From NCBI GenBank assembly GCA_023512835.1, contig CM042090.1:19684356-19748355 (forward strand): a stretch of DNA of 64,000 nucleotides, read 5' to 3'. The DNA is from Taxillus chinensis. Taxonomy: Eukaryota; Streptophyta; Magnoliopsida; Santalales; Loranthaceae. The notes under the pieces are model-generated. The model was not told where the DNA came from and did not search any database. It was given only the letters and a program-made list of their open reading frames with translations. A program made the translations under genes and the position numbers. Numbering within the stretch: position 1 is the first letter of the stretch; the number at the start of each line of letters is the position of its first letter. Below, piece after piece: positions 34,955 to 47,052 of this stretch.

Positions 34955-37262
34955 AAAAGGGCGCGCGCTCGGTAGGTGCGTCGCCGTATTCGGATACATT
35001 AAATGGTGGTCGGATTATAAGAGCAAGTGAGTCAGTCCTTAAGTTAAACTTCAAAGCGCGTGCAAAGCAAACGCAGTATATTGGGGTGGGTTATTTTTAT
35101 ATAGAAACTTATAAGGATAAATATTTTTACGGAGTTGGGTTTGTTTTCCACGCGCTTCACACAAAATTTTAAAAAGTAAAAAAAAAACTATAATAATAAT
35201 GATAAAGAGACAAGTGCGTGGGCTTGTAATTTTTTAGAATAGAGGCGGCGTGTAAGTGTGTGATCTACTTAATATGGTCGATACTGGTCACTTATTATAT
35301 ATATATAATTTGATACTGGTCCTTCTTATAGAAGAAGGATTAATAAGGAGGCAGAACAGTGGGGGGCCGATAATAAAAATCGAGAGAGATGGGATTTCCA
35401 TGGCTTTCATTGTGATATAAATTGTCAACATACTTGTTAAGTTTTTTTTTTCTCTTTCCAATTCATATTTTTGTAAGTGGGGTATATTCATAATGATATT
35501 AATATTGCTCATCATAATTCATGTGTAATGTTTGTTTCTTCATTACATATTAATTTCTTATTGCTGCTAGTGTTTATACATAACATATATATATATATAT
35601 ATTCATAATGGTATTCAACGTGATGTTATTCATTATTCACGACCAAATTAGTTTCAGATGTTCCCTTTTATCATTTCTTGATTAAATGAGTGGCCAAGTA
35701 TCAATATACGTTCGTATATAGCTTTGAAATTATCTAGATTTTTATTAATCCATACAAAATATGATTGGGAATATAATGTTTGTTTGTGTTGTGTTCTATT
35801 GTAAGTCAAAATAATGATTAAAAGAAGTCACTTTATTTTTATAGAAATTTAAATTTCAAAAGATGCAATTAAGACACCCTTTCCCTTCGTTTTTGTTTTT
35901 GTTTTTTTTTTTTTGTTTTGGGTCGTACATAACCATGGTTCTAAATCTAGCCAGACCCTGTAAAGCCAACGAACTTAGCACAAAGGAGAGGAGGCAAGGG
36001 ACGGGCAGCTCATGTAATGTCCTTCTGGGTGACGAAAAGGACTAGCAACTACCTCCACACTAAAACGCGTAAAGTTGTACAGCCATCTGCGGGGCCTCAG
36101 TCACTAATTAACGTTACACTGCCGCGCCAACGCATCCCTATTGTTATTATTATTTAACCATATTGCATGTATTGAAAGTTTTGTTGGACGGGTACTAGTG
36201 TTATTGGACGGGTTGAGCTATTTTAGGCTCAATTCGAAGCTATTGGTGAATTACATTATCGGTTTCACATGCATTCATTCAGTAAAAAATTTATATTTCA
36301 TTATTGGTGACTTACAAACATATTGGTTTCAATTATATTCTAATGGTTTTGGGGCCATTCTTTGATATAAGATTAAGATGGTTTAATTTATTATCTTCTA
36401 AAAGTTTTGGGTTCAATTTAAAAATACTATCTCACGTAATGCTCACACACCCAACCATGACATCCAGTCATCCAGAGGCAAAGGGATGCTCACCCCCAAT
36501 TGGACACCCAACCATGACATCCATAGGCAACGGGAATCCGTATATGACATGAGGTGAGGTCCTGAAGAGCTTTAGGATTCAGATTTCCAAGCTTGCGGTT
36601 AAACGGGTAAAGAAAAGCGCATATGCAAGTGGGGCACAAACACAACTAATAGCTTGTGTGGCACTACTATTTTAAATACACCCAGCCACTGGTATTTCCA
36701 TGGCCCAGGTTCACTGTCTTTCATTGAATTGGCTGGTCGCTGGTTCAAGACAGCGGGTAAATTTAATGACATCCTAGCTGTAATACGGGTGAATCCTGCA
36801 GCAGACACATGCAACCAAATAATGTACGCCCTCCACTTGTCTATGTCCATAAAAAGTAGTCTCTGGCACTGAGGTTCTCAATCAGGCTTGCTACTTCAAC
36901 AGATCAAAAATGCAACCGTAAGAACTGTGTTGCCCCACACAAACAAAAAGTTAAAGATGGGTACAAATTGCCCAGATTAATGTATTCAATTATATATAGC
37001 GTACTAAGATGTGAATGAACCGAGAGGCAGTGTCAGCAACCTGTGATAGATCATAGCAAGTCAACCCACTGAGTTTTACCTTACGTACCCAGAAGCAAGT
37101 TCAATGAAACTCTGGTGTGGGGACGCATGATGGTGCGAAAATTTTGAGGCGTCCTATGTTTGGTCCATAGAGAGGGGTTCATGCCAAATTGGGTCAATAC
37201 GATCCACATATAAATGCTCCGTCGGAATACTCAATATTTCTTACTTGTGTATACAGCTTTTT
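34955..37262. other. Intergenic, no gene seen
   Basis: Lies between the CYP86A gene (+) and the 3' end of the PHT4;4-like gene (-), so genes converge here. Mostly AT-rich with a TA run at about 35.59 kb. A short direct repeat, CACCCAACCATGACATCCA, occurs twice at about 36.45 and 36.51 kb. The more balanced 36.6-36.9 kb has open frames on both strands but no domain; it may belong to the minus-strand gene's 3' UTR. Confidence 0.5.
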
Positions 37263-37872
37263 TTACTCTAGAATTTTGTCCCCAGTCGAAAAGAAGTTCC
37301 ACACTAATGTACCGATGAGATACAATACGACGGCCACCTTGAACACATCAGCCCAAGAACCTGATTGAAGACAATCCAGGAAGTACATTGTTAAGTCGTA
37401 CATGTGATACACTAGAGGAACACAAATAGAATGGTTGGAGGTACCTCGTTGAAGTATGTATCCAGTTGCAGCAGTGCCAAAAACACCAGCAAGCACTCCA
37501 GCCGTGTTTGATAGTCCCAACAGTACCCCCTACAAATGAAGTTTTATGTTTGTAATTGTCTGATTAATCATGAGAATGTTTCATGCACTTCTGAGGAAGC
37601 TTAGATTCTTTGTTTTTGGCACTGTCTTCTTTTGAGACAAAAATAGGACAGTGAGATGTGAGAATGTAGCCTTTGGATTCCAAAGGCAATAATAATGCCA
37701 CAATAATTTTGTCCAGATTTTTTGTAGATGAGTAGTATGGCTTTTCCTTTCTTTTTTTTTTTGGATGACAATTTTAGGCTACATGTCATGATAGGGGGCG
37801 ACCCTCCTTTGGCCTTAAACCTCCGAACCCTGATGTGAGATTATGGCGAGACGCAAAATGGAGGTCCCATAA

Positions 37873-37916
<44 letters not shown>

Positions 37917-40900
37917 AGAGAAAAAGGAACTTTAGGCACCCACAATTTTGTGTTTAACAACTAGACCTGATCGATGAATTAATCTTTCCTAATTTCAGTA
38001 TTAAAATTAACAAAATAGTTAAACTCACAGAATATCGTGGCCCTATGTCTTGGTGATTGGAATAGAGACCAGACTGTGAGAATGCATCCAGTCCCTGTCA
38101 AGAAGAAATACACACAATTAATGTGATACCAATTTTAAGTAAAAATAACAAAACTTCGAATCAAAACTGGACCTGACTGCATGCCATGCATAGTACTGCC
38201 AAAGCGGGCGTCTTGACATGGCTAAGCTGTGCGAGAAAGAAGGCTGGACCCAAAAATCCAATCGATTGCATGATCTGCAGAATTTAAAGGAGCCAAAGAA
38301 CGGTTATTTTTAAGAAGCAGAAACAATAGACAACCTAAAATACATTAATGATTCAATATATCAAATCTTTCAACATACTGCTATTCAGTGCACTAATATC
38401 TGAACTTGGATATAGTACAGCAGATGTAATAGGACCAATTGTGCAACCCTTTTGGACACCTTTCCATCCCATAAAATTTGAACTACTAGTCTGAGGCCAG
38501 TAAAGAGTAGTTTGAGAATGTGAGTCTCTGTTGGCCACTCGAGTTTCCAACAATAATTCCTACTAATATACTCTAAAAATAAAATTAAGTAAGAAGACAC
38601 TGCCTGGGCGTCACGCGTTGTGTCGCCCCACAGCCCGCCACCCCTCACGGGTCAGGCTGTCCAGGGCAGATGTGAGGTAGTGACATTTCCTAGAGTGCTC
38701 AAAATTAACTTATATTCACATGACCCCTAGAAATTTCTAATACTCCGGGCAACAATAGTAGTCGGAGCAGTAGTAATCCTTGCCTTACGAACTGACGTAA
38801 TGGAAAGTCCTTTGCTCACAAGAGTGTCTGCAATCCAACCTCCTATATTTGCAAAAGCAGCCATTGTCAACCATGGCAGCACACAAAGTAGTCCAGATTC
38901 GGTGAGGTTAAACTTCAACACCTGATGAAATAATTATATCAACAAGTACAAACGCACACAAACAGAGAAAATCTTATTCCTTTTACGCAGAAGCGCTTTA
39001 TACTACAAACATCATGTTTGTGTTAAACATGCAGAAAACGACAATGTTGGATAAGTTCAATACGGAAAATGATTTCAAAGTTTTAGAACATCGAATTTCA
39101 GCCAATAATAATGTAATTTCATAACTAGATTGACAAAAAAAATCAGGATGGTTATATTTCCCATAAAGCAGGTATGCTTCAAATTAAGTAAGGATATATG
39201 GCGCATAATATATAAAATCATATGATAAAAATAAGGGAATTTGGTATCTTACAGACTTCCATGCATATACCCAACTTCACCAGCGAGAAGGAAACAAGTA
39301 TACGTCATAGAAAGTAATTCTTTTTTTATTTTGGGCTCACACTTGATTGGCTTTTAATAAGTCTTTATTTCCAGTAAGCTCTGGTTGCATAAGCTGTGTG
39401 TAATCTACAGCTGGGATTAAGTGGGGGAGTTTGGAAAAACGCTAGACAGTGCTAGAAGTTTAAGCACTATCTAGCAATTAATCATTTTCATCGACATATT
39501 ACTGATTTAGGAGGTGTTGATTAGTTTACCTATATATTTACAATTTTATATAATAGAACATTAAAAACATAAATAGAAATAACAAAAATCTATATAATCA
39601 TTTAGGGATTAGGAGGGATTATATGCTGATTTTCATCGTCTAATTGTTTTGTACGTTGGTTATATGCCAGTTTTGATTGTCTAATTGCCAAAAACAAAAC
39701 ATTTTAATAACAGCATTTTTCATAAATTAAACACTTGGCCACCATTTTAACATATAGGGTGGATTAATTGACCATATTTCAAAACCTTGGGAAGAGTGGA
39801 GTGAGATTGACAGTGTGTACTAGGTGTTCACCGCCTGGGTTTGTAAATCAAGCTGCAAGTGTTTGTGCTTCTTCCTGAATGTACACACCTTGCTAAAGCA
39901 ATTGAATTCTTAAGTTCATAGTATTATATTTGTATGTGTATCCCAATATAAACATTTTCCCAACCCAAGAGCATATTAACCAGCAAAATGGGTCATATGG
40001 CATCAATAACGAGAGAATTTTAAAGGTAGCATGAATTATTTATCATAAAAAAATTAAAAAAGAGGTTAGACTAAAATGATATAACATACATATTCATAGT
40101 CCAACAAAATCCATAATACCTGATTGTAGTATGTAGGCATCCATGTTAGAAGAATAAAAGTTCCCCAATTATGGCAGAAGTGAGAGATTATGAGAGCCCA
40201 AACAGGAGCTTTAGATAAAATTAGTTTCCATGGAATTACTGCAACAGGTTCCTTTGATACGCTCCCACCCAAGATAAGCTGCTTTTCCTCTTCTGTGAGC
40301 TCCAAGTCTTCTTTTGGTGAACTTTGTGCCTGCAAAAAAAAATGCATAGAAAATTTTAACAGTAAGTACAATTGTATGGCATGGCAGTCATTTCATATAA
40401 AAATGACATTATGCAAAATGAAATATGTCCATTGGAAAGTAGCAGCCTGACTCAAAAACTTACTTTACTTAGCCACAATGCAAGCCAAATACTTCCTAGG
40501 GAACCATATGAGTAGAATACAGATGACCACCCAAATTTGTGAATTAGAAAGGGGGAGAAAGCCAACCCTGTGACTGAGCCAAGGTACATGCCACTGTAAA
40601 CCAGTGCCAGGGATCTACTTCTTTCGGATACAGGAATCCACTTGGACAACATATTATTCATGGCCGGCATTGCAACACCCTGGAAAACAAGCAGACTGCA
40701 ATTTAGCCATTTGGATCCTTGTTGATGAGTTACATTATGTAACAAAAACAAATACAGTTCAGTCAGAAGAAAATGGCTCGCTCAACCTGTTTCAGGATAG
40801 CTCAAAAGGCACAATAATGTCATATGATGAGTAATAAATCCAAGATATTGATTTCCTTATTTTTAAGTGATATTTTAGAGTCACCAATTCATCACTTTTT

Positions 40901-43206
40901 TTCCCAACCAGCCTGTTAAAAGTAATCTAATTAATGCATCGAAATGTAGTAACAGTATCCAATCAACAGTGTAGGCATTCAACGTAAGGTAAAGAGACTT
41001 ATTATTTAGCTTCCATTTGTCTAGAAACTCTAAACATTTTTTTGGAATTTATCTTTCTTGTCAGAACAATCATAGCAAACATAAAAGACCAACCTCACCG
41101 ATTCCCATAAAGGCTCGCACAACAAGCAAGAAAGGAAGACCCATTCTGGCTGCAATAGGTGTCAAAATTGTTGCAATCGACCACCAAACCACACCGAAAC
41201 CAAGTACTACCTTTCCACCAATTTTATCTGCCCATATACCTCCAACAATCTAAACATGTAATGAAACAATAGATAAATAGGTGAAATTAGAAAGAGTCTT
41301 CTGGACAAACTAATATAACAGCTGCATGAATGTGTGTATTAACTGATTAAATAGTCTCCAAGACGCACGTGTTCGTAATGGAAACCTGACCAAATATGCG
41401 TCAATGCACTTGGATGGGCATTCAAAACAAACACTTGAATCCAAACTTTTTAATGCTAAAATATTGTTACCGCATGGCTCAAACCTGAGTAAGTAAATAG
41501 CCCCAGAAAAAGGAAGACTGAATAAGACCAACGGTTGCACTATTCCAATTGAATTCCTTTGACATTGGCAGTATTGCAATGCTCATATTCACCTAAAAAT
41601 ATTTTGGGGTCAGGAAATGCACCAGCACTTTTGATCATGATTTTTAATTGTTCATTTTGTGCACAAAAATAAGAAAAATAATTTACTTCGAGATTTAAAA
41701 ATTATAAGATCACTCTAATGAAAATTTTAGTTATATAATAATTAAGACGCCAGAAGTCAACTCACACGATCCATGTTGCACAAGAGAAATGCTGCAAAAC
41801 AAAGCAGTACAATCACCCAGCGCTTTGGAAAACTGTCCCACCAAAGACGTTTTTTCTGCACTGCTTGTTCCATAAAAACTTCTCTTGCCCCATCTGAAGA
41901 TCTGAACATGCCCACTTCCATTATATCATCCTCATCGGACTTATAGCAGACACGACTCTTTCTTTTCCCAGAATGCTCAGACTGTAGTCCTTGACCATTA
42001 GTTATATCAAGCTTATCCAGATTTACAGTTTGAACCCAACTGCTACTATGGCTACATGGAGAAGAAAAGCATGTACATATTCTGAGAATTTTCCTCTTAG
42101 GTTTGATGCTCTGAAACTTCCCATCATATTGCTGGGGAAATGAAAAACTATTCTCTGCCCATAATGCAGAACAACTTTCGGCAGAGCATATTTTCCTATC
42201 TGAAGGACCATCGATGCGAAGAGAAGGCCAATATGGATATCTAGATACGGAATAACTCTCCTTTGAAACACAAAACTTTCTGTGGAACATGATTCCCTTC
42301 CCACCTCGAGCAATGGTGCTGCCCAAATATGTTCCTCTGTGGTTTGCAATGGCTTGCCATTGTTTGCATTCTTTTCCTGCCACACCACAAAGTAATTAAG
42401 ATGGAGGGCATCTAAAAAACATTGAAATGAACCCGTACGTACTTTAGGCGGATTATGGGTTAAGTCAGCAAACAAAACGTTGGAATATAATATGCCAAAA
42501 TTGTGGTTGCATGTAGAGCGGCAATGGGAGCCAACTCCACTCGTGAGAATTTTTTATTTTTTAATCTTCCCTATGTCTCAGGCCTCTAAAGGTCACCTTA
42601 AATCACAACTACAACAAAATTTCTAAGGGAAAGCATGCAGCACACATCTGAAAAGGCGATGATGCTTGGAATTGGATGTACACAGCAAGGCACGATGTTG
42701 TTGCATTCACCTAAATATCAAGCGTAGGAGGAGATGGACCCAGTAGCGATGTCTTTGAGTATATAAACTGATAGACATATCATCAATTACATGCCCAGTT
42801 ACTTTCAAGTTATCTGGAACAATATGAGTTTTAAGATCCCAACAGAGCCCAAAACAAACAAACGAACGAACAAAATAAGAAACGAACAGCAACACACACG
42901 CATAGACAACAACCGACCTGTATTATACCAAATTCAAATAAATGGAATTGTCTCCATAAACTCCAAAGCGGGGCCTTTTTCCCAATAATTCATTCAGTAA
43001 ACAGAAGCATAGTCGGAAAAAAAAAACATTTCACAGCGGTACGAACATACAATCAAAACATGTTCTGGGCAAATTTTATGCAAAAAAACATATAAATGTA
43101 TATATAAAAGACCCCAACATTCGTAAGAAAAAGCAAAGATTAAGGTTGTACCAAAACCAACAAAAGAACCAAAGCTCCTATTCGAGATGGCAGTCCCGAC
43201 GTCCAT
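37263..43206 (-). CDS. PHT4;4: Chloroplast ascorbate/anion transporter, PHT4;4-like
   Basis: MFS transporter of the SLC17/PHT4 family; Arabidopsis PHT4;4 (ANTR2) moves ascorbate across the chloroplast envelope. Eleven exons, 614 residues: 43152-43206, 41766-42376, 41485-41592, 41094-41249, 40464-40679, 40120-40329, 38784-38921, 38173-38274, 38029-38094, 37445-37529, 37263-37360. The N-terminus MDVGTAISNRSFGSFVG is diagnostic, followed by a long Ser/Arg/Lys-rich plastid transit region. Membrane core starts at PKRWVIVLLCFAAFLLCNMDRVNMSIAI, with GIWADKIGGK, GVAMPAMNNMLSKW and SGMYLGSVTG, then about 12 segments to the end FFSTGDKILE. Intron 7 (38275-38783) uses a GC donor. Exon 1 is only 55 nt and separated by 775 bp; it is fixed by the conserved start and phase. 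Sequence looks intact. Confidence 0.93.
37877..37912 (+). repeat. AT microsatellite in intron 9 of the transporter gene
   Basis: About 18 uninterrupted AT units. Confidence 0.9.
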
Positions 43207-44574
43207 TAGCTCTGCAAAACGTTTTCACTGTCACTCTCTCCCTCCCCCCTCTACACTCTCATGCCATTCACTTCGATATTTTCAAGGATTTGAAAAAAAA
43301 GAAAAGAAAAGAAAAGAAAAAGTTCGGGAAACATGTCCACAGTTGTGGTGCCTTGTATGGAAGTGGAAGGTAGGCTGGAAGTGTGACACGTGGCACATTA
43401 TCTCAGCTAGGTTCTCACCGGGCAAAGAGGGGAATCTCGGAATTACCCCTACAATTACAGGGAATTTGCGTGGGCGAAAAAAAAATATATTTAGCCATTT
43501 ATTATTTTAAAAAATATAATTATTTTTTAAAAATAGTTATGAGTAATAAAAATTCATCGATACTTATAATTTTTTAAAATAACAACGTTTTAAAAAAATT
43601 CAGAACACCAGATTAGCCATTTAAAAAGATAAATAAAATAAAATAAAATAAATATTTAATAAATATGGGGTGATTCTACAAGCTTTTTCAAAATGGGTGT
43701 ATCCGTGAACCAACCGAAAGAGCACTGATACCATTAGCCATTCAAAATAATTTCATGATGTTTATTTCATGTAAATTCGTGATCCTAAATAAAATAGGCC
43801 ACGTACCCGATGACAACAATTAATTCAAAATAATATAATATATGACTTTTTTTATTTGATAATAATTTTTTATAATTTAATATAAAAAATTATATATATA
43901 ATTTAACAATTATAAAAATACTATATAAAATAAAATTCCTGAATAATTTTTTTACTTTTTTCCCTAAATAAACAAAATTAACTTAACAACAACAGCATAC
44001 TCCACAAGTCATTTAAGACATAATAATTAGGGCAATGGGCACATGGGTCTGGGATTATATTACCCAGGAAAACAAATATCCAGTACATTATCACCCAAGA
44101 AATTTTGTCCACGATCCGACGATTTAATAAAATGTTAATAAAATTATTAAAAAATAAAAACTACTTGCAAAATTTATCGTTAATTTTTTTTTTTAAAAAA
44201 GTGACTTAATTTAGCGACAGATATGGTCCAGACGATAGACTGATTTGATTCACAGACTAAGTTCTTTACATTAACAGTTTATATGTAGGTTCAGCCATAA
44301 TAAGCATGTTTCACTACTAACATCAATACAACATCATCATCATATTCAATACAATATCACACTCAATACAATCATATTCAAGTTCTGTAGCCTAACAACG
44401 CGTAGTCCAACTTCGAAATCACTGTGAACATGAACATTCATGTTCATCAGCAGACAGCCATGTGCATACAACAAAGGCGGACCATTACTAGCTTTCACTC
44501 TCGGCACAACGCAGAAATGGAGAAACAACACGAAGATAGAAACGTGGACTGTCAACACCAAATCATCGGATCTC
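43207..44574. other. Intergenic; promoter of PHT4;4-like gene, no gene seen
   Basis: The first ~250 bp form the leader and promoter of the minus-strand transporter. 43.5-44.3 kb is very AT-rich. The last ~250 bp include the 3' UTR of the PIP1 gene. Open frames here overlap UTR or low-complexity DNA. Confidence 0.55.
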
Positions 44575-46951
44575 TCAGCCTCTGGTCTTGAAAGGGATGG
44601 CCCTGATCACTATCTGGTGGTACAGCGCCGCCAGCGCAGCTCCAATGAATGGTCCAACCCAAAAGATCCACTAAACCATGAAATGTTACAGCGCCGTCAA
44701 TGGGGTATGAAATCACTCACTACATATCGCCTCATCCAAAAAACTGAATAGAAACGTCTACTTACGTGATCATCCCATGCATGGTCTTTGTTGTAGATGA
44801 TGGCTGCGCCAAGACTCCTGGCTGGGTTGATGCCGGTCCCGGTGATGGGGATGGTGGCCAAGTGAACCAAAAACACAGCGAACCCAATCGGAAGCGGAGC
44901 TAGAATCTGCACATCAAGCCAGAAAATTAAGAAAAATAGCGAACTTCTTCAGTATTTTGAATCTATATCTTCAATTTTCTATTGGTTCATAACGACAAGC
45001 ATAACGACTGAGAAGATGAAACACATTTCAGGAGCCAGTCATTAAATTGATGCAATTAGTAAAATTGGAAGTCCCATGGATCACGACTAAGTATTGGCTA
45101 CTTCATTCTGATCTCATTGCAATCAATGAAATTAAAGGCCCCAGTGGATCACCAACGAAATCTGGGCTACTTAAGTTATCTATGAGGCCTCTACATGCAA
45201 CGCTTTGGTGTGCAATAAGCTCATATATTTCCAAATGTGACAAGAAGACAACATAAATAACCAAATTTACACCCAGAGAGAGAGAGCGCGCTTACAGGTA
45301 CATGGGAGTCTCTAGCGCTTCTTTTAGCATCAGTAGCAGAGAAAACAGTGTAGACAAGCACAAAAGTGCCAACAATTTCTGCACCCAGGCCGTCACCCTT
45401 GGTGTAACCAGGGTTGACCTCGTTAGCTCCACCACCCAACACTTGGTATGGGGACTTTTGGAACCCCTTAACAACACCTGCCCCGCAGATTGCACCCAAG
45501 CACTGCATCACCATGTAATATATGGCTCTAGTCAGTGAGAGCTTCCTCGCCAGGAACAGCCCAAATGTCACAGCTGGGTTAATGTGCCCTCCTGCCCAAA
45601 TCCACGCAAACAAGCAGCCATCATTGTAAACGTCCCAAAACAAGCTATAAGTCTCCATATCACTAGGGAATCCCAGAATATAGTGGGACAAGCGTTACCG
45701 TTTCTCATTGTTTAACCACTTACGCTTCCAATACCTTAAGATTTCTAAGGGATCTTAAAATTTTCACAATATTTAAAAACCCCAAAAATATTTTTCATTT
45801 TTTCCAGACATTCCATACCTGTTCATGAGATATTAAGATACAAGACAACGAAAAACGAGAACAACCAATAATAGAAAAGGCAATGAAAACTACACACGAC
45901 AACTGAAACATAAGTGGATCTGCACAAGAAAATGTAACGCAAACCGGGAGAAAATTAGGATTTTTTTAAGGAAACCACAAATTAGAATGTTCAAACAAAA
46001 CCCATAAATTTTTTAAACGAATTAGTAGAACTTTCATAGCCAATAAGAACTATAGCAAGCATCTTGGACCGAAATTATGATGAAAACCCACTAGCATCTT
46101 ATAATACTCTAGACTACAGACAAATATTCCCATTGTTTGGCTTCATACGCTTCGGATACCTTAGGATTTCTGAGGGATCTTAAATTTTCACAATTTTTAA
46201 AAACTCCACAAATAATTTTAAAAAAAAATTCAAGACATCTCCATACCTGTTCATGAGATGAATAAAACACAAAAAACGAAAAACGCAAGCGACCAATAAT
46301 AGGAAATGTAATGAAAACCACACAAGACAACTGAAACACAAGTGAATCTGCACAAAATAAGTAAACATAAGTAAACCCCGCGAGAAAATTAGAATTTTTT
46401 TTAAGGAAACCACAAATTAGAATCTTTAAACAAAACCCATAAAATTTTTAGACGAATTTTTACGAGATCGGACAAAAATCACCACTCTCATACCTACGCC
46501 GAATCTCGTACGATAATAAAACAGACAAAAATCGAATAAATAAATAAATAAACGCAACGAAGCAAACACATGAACATAGACAATTATATATATAAATATA
46601 AGACATGTAATTAAGGTTGTTACCTGAGATCCCGGCGGTGCAGTAGACGAGGGCGAAGATCATGCCCCCGAAGGCCCAGGCGATGCCCTGGATGCCGACG
46701 GAAGCGCACATGTTGGGGGACCGCTTCACGCCCATGACGGTGAGGATGGTGATGTAGAGGAAGAGGAAGGTGGCGACGAACTCGGCGATCCCGGCGCGCC
46801 AGAAGGACCACGACTGCAACTCCCCTGACTCGAAGAGCGGCGCCGGCGGCGCCTCCTTGTAGTCCTTGTCGGACTGAGCCGAGGTCCCGATCGGTTGTCG
46901 CTCCGTGAACCTGTTCGCTCCCACCTTCACATCTTCTTCCTTCCCCTCCAT
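44575..46951 (-). CDS. Aquaporin PIP1 (plasma membrane intrinsic protein)
   Basis: Plasma-membrane water channel of the PIP1 group; some members also carry CO2 and usually need a PIP2 partner to reach the membrane. Four exons, 286 residues, the normal PIP1 length: 46624-46951, 45296-45591, 44766-44906, 44575-44670. The N-terminus [15 protein letters not shown]...QPIGTSAQ is the long PIP1 form. Both NPA boxes are present: HINPAVTFG (Asn114-Ala116) and GTGINPARS (Asn235-Ala237). The short C-terminal tail ends FKTRG. Six membrane segments are visible. The reading frame continues upstream to a Met at 47044, but the family start is 46951 and the upstream part overlaps a TATA-like sequence. Exon 1 is GC-rich; intron 1 contains a duplicated segment. 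Subtype number cannot be set by eye. Confidence 0.96.
45703..46458. repeat. Tandem-type direct duplication inside PIP1 intron 1
   Basis: Copy A about 45703-46023 and copy B about 46131-46458 align along their length: GGGATCTTAAA, CATACCTGTTCATGAGAT, CCAATAATAG, GACAACTGAAACA, AAGGAAACCACAAATTAGAA and CAAAACCCATAAA occur in both in the same order. Divergence of perhaps 15-20% suggests an old duplication. No coding content. Confidence 0.8.
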
Positions 46952-47042
46952 CTTCAGTTCAGGGAGCGTGTGAGCGTGTTTGTTGACCTGAGAATTAGAG
47001 ATGGGGTGCGTGTGTGTTTCACCAGTAACTGAGTAGGCGTTC

Positions 47043-47052
47043 ATATATATAA
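47043..47052 (-). promoter_or_regulatory. Candidate TATA box of the PIP1 gene
   Basis: On the minus strand TTTATATATATG lies about 95 bases upstream of the start codon, an ordinary distance for a plant TATA box. Confidence 0.45.

Noticed and set aside
46952..47044. Upstream in-frame Met extension of PIP1
   Set aside because: PIP1 proteins start MEGKEEDV; the extension is Thr/His low-complexity and overlaps the TATA-like sequence.
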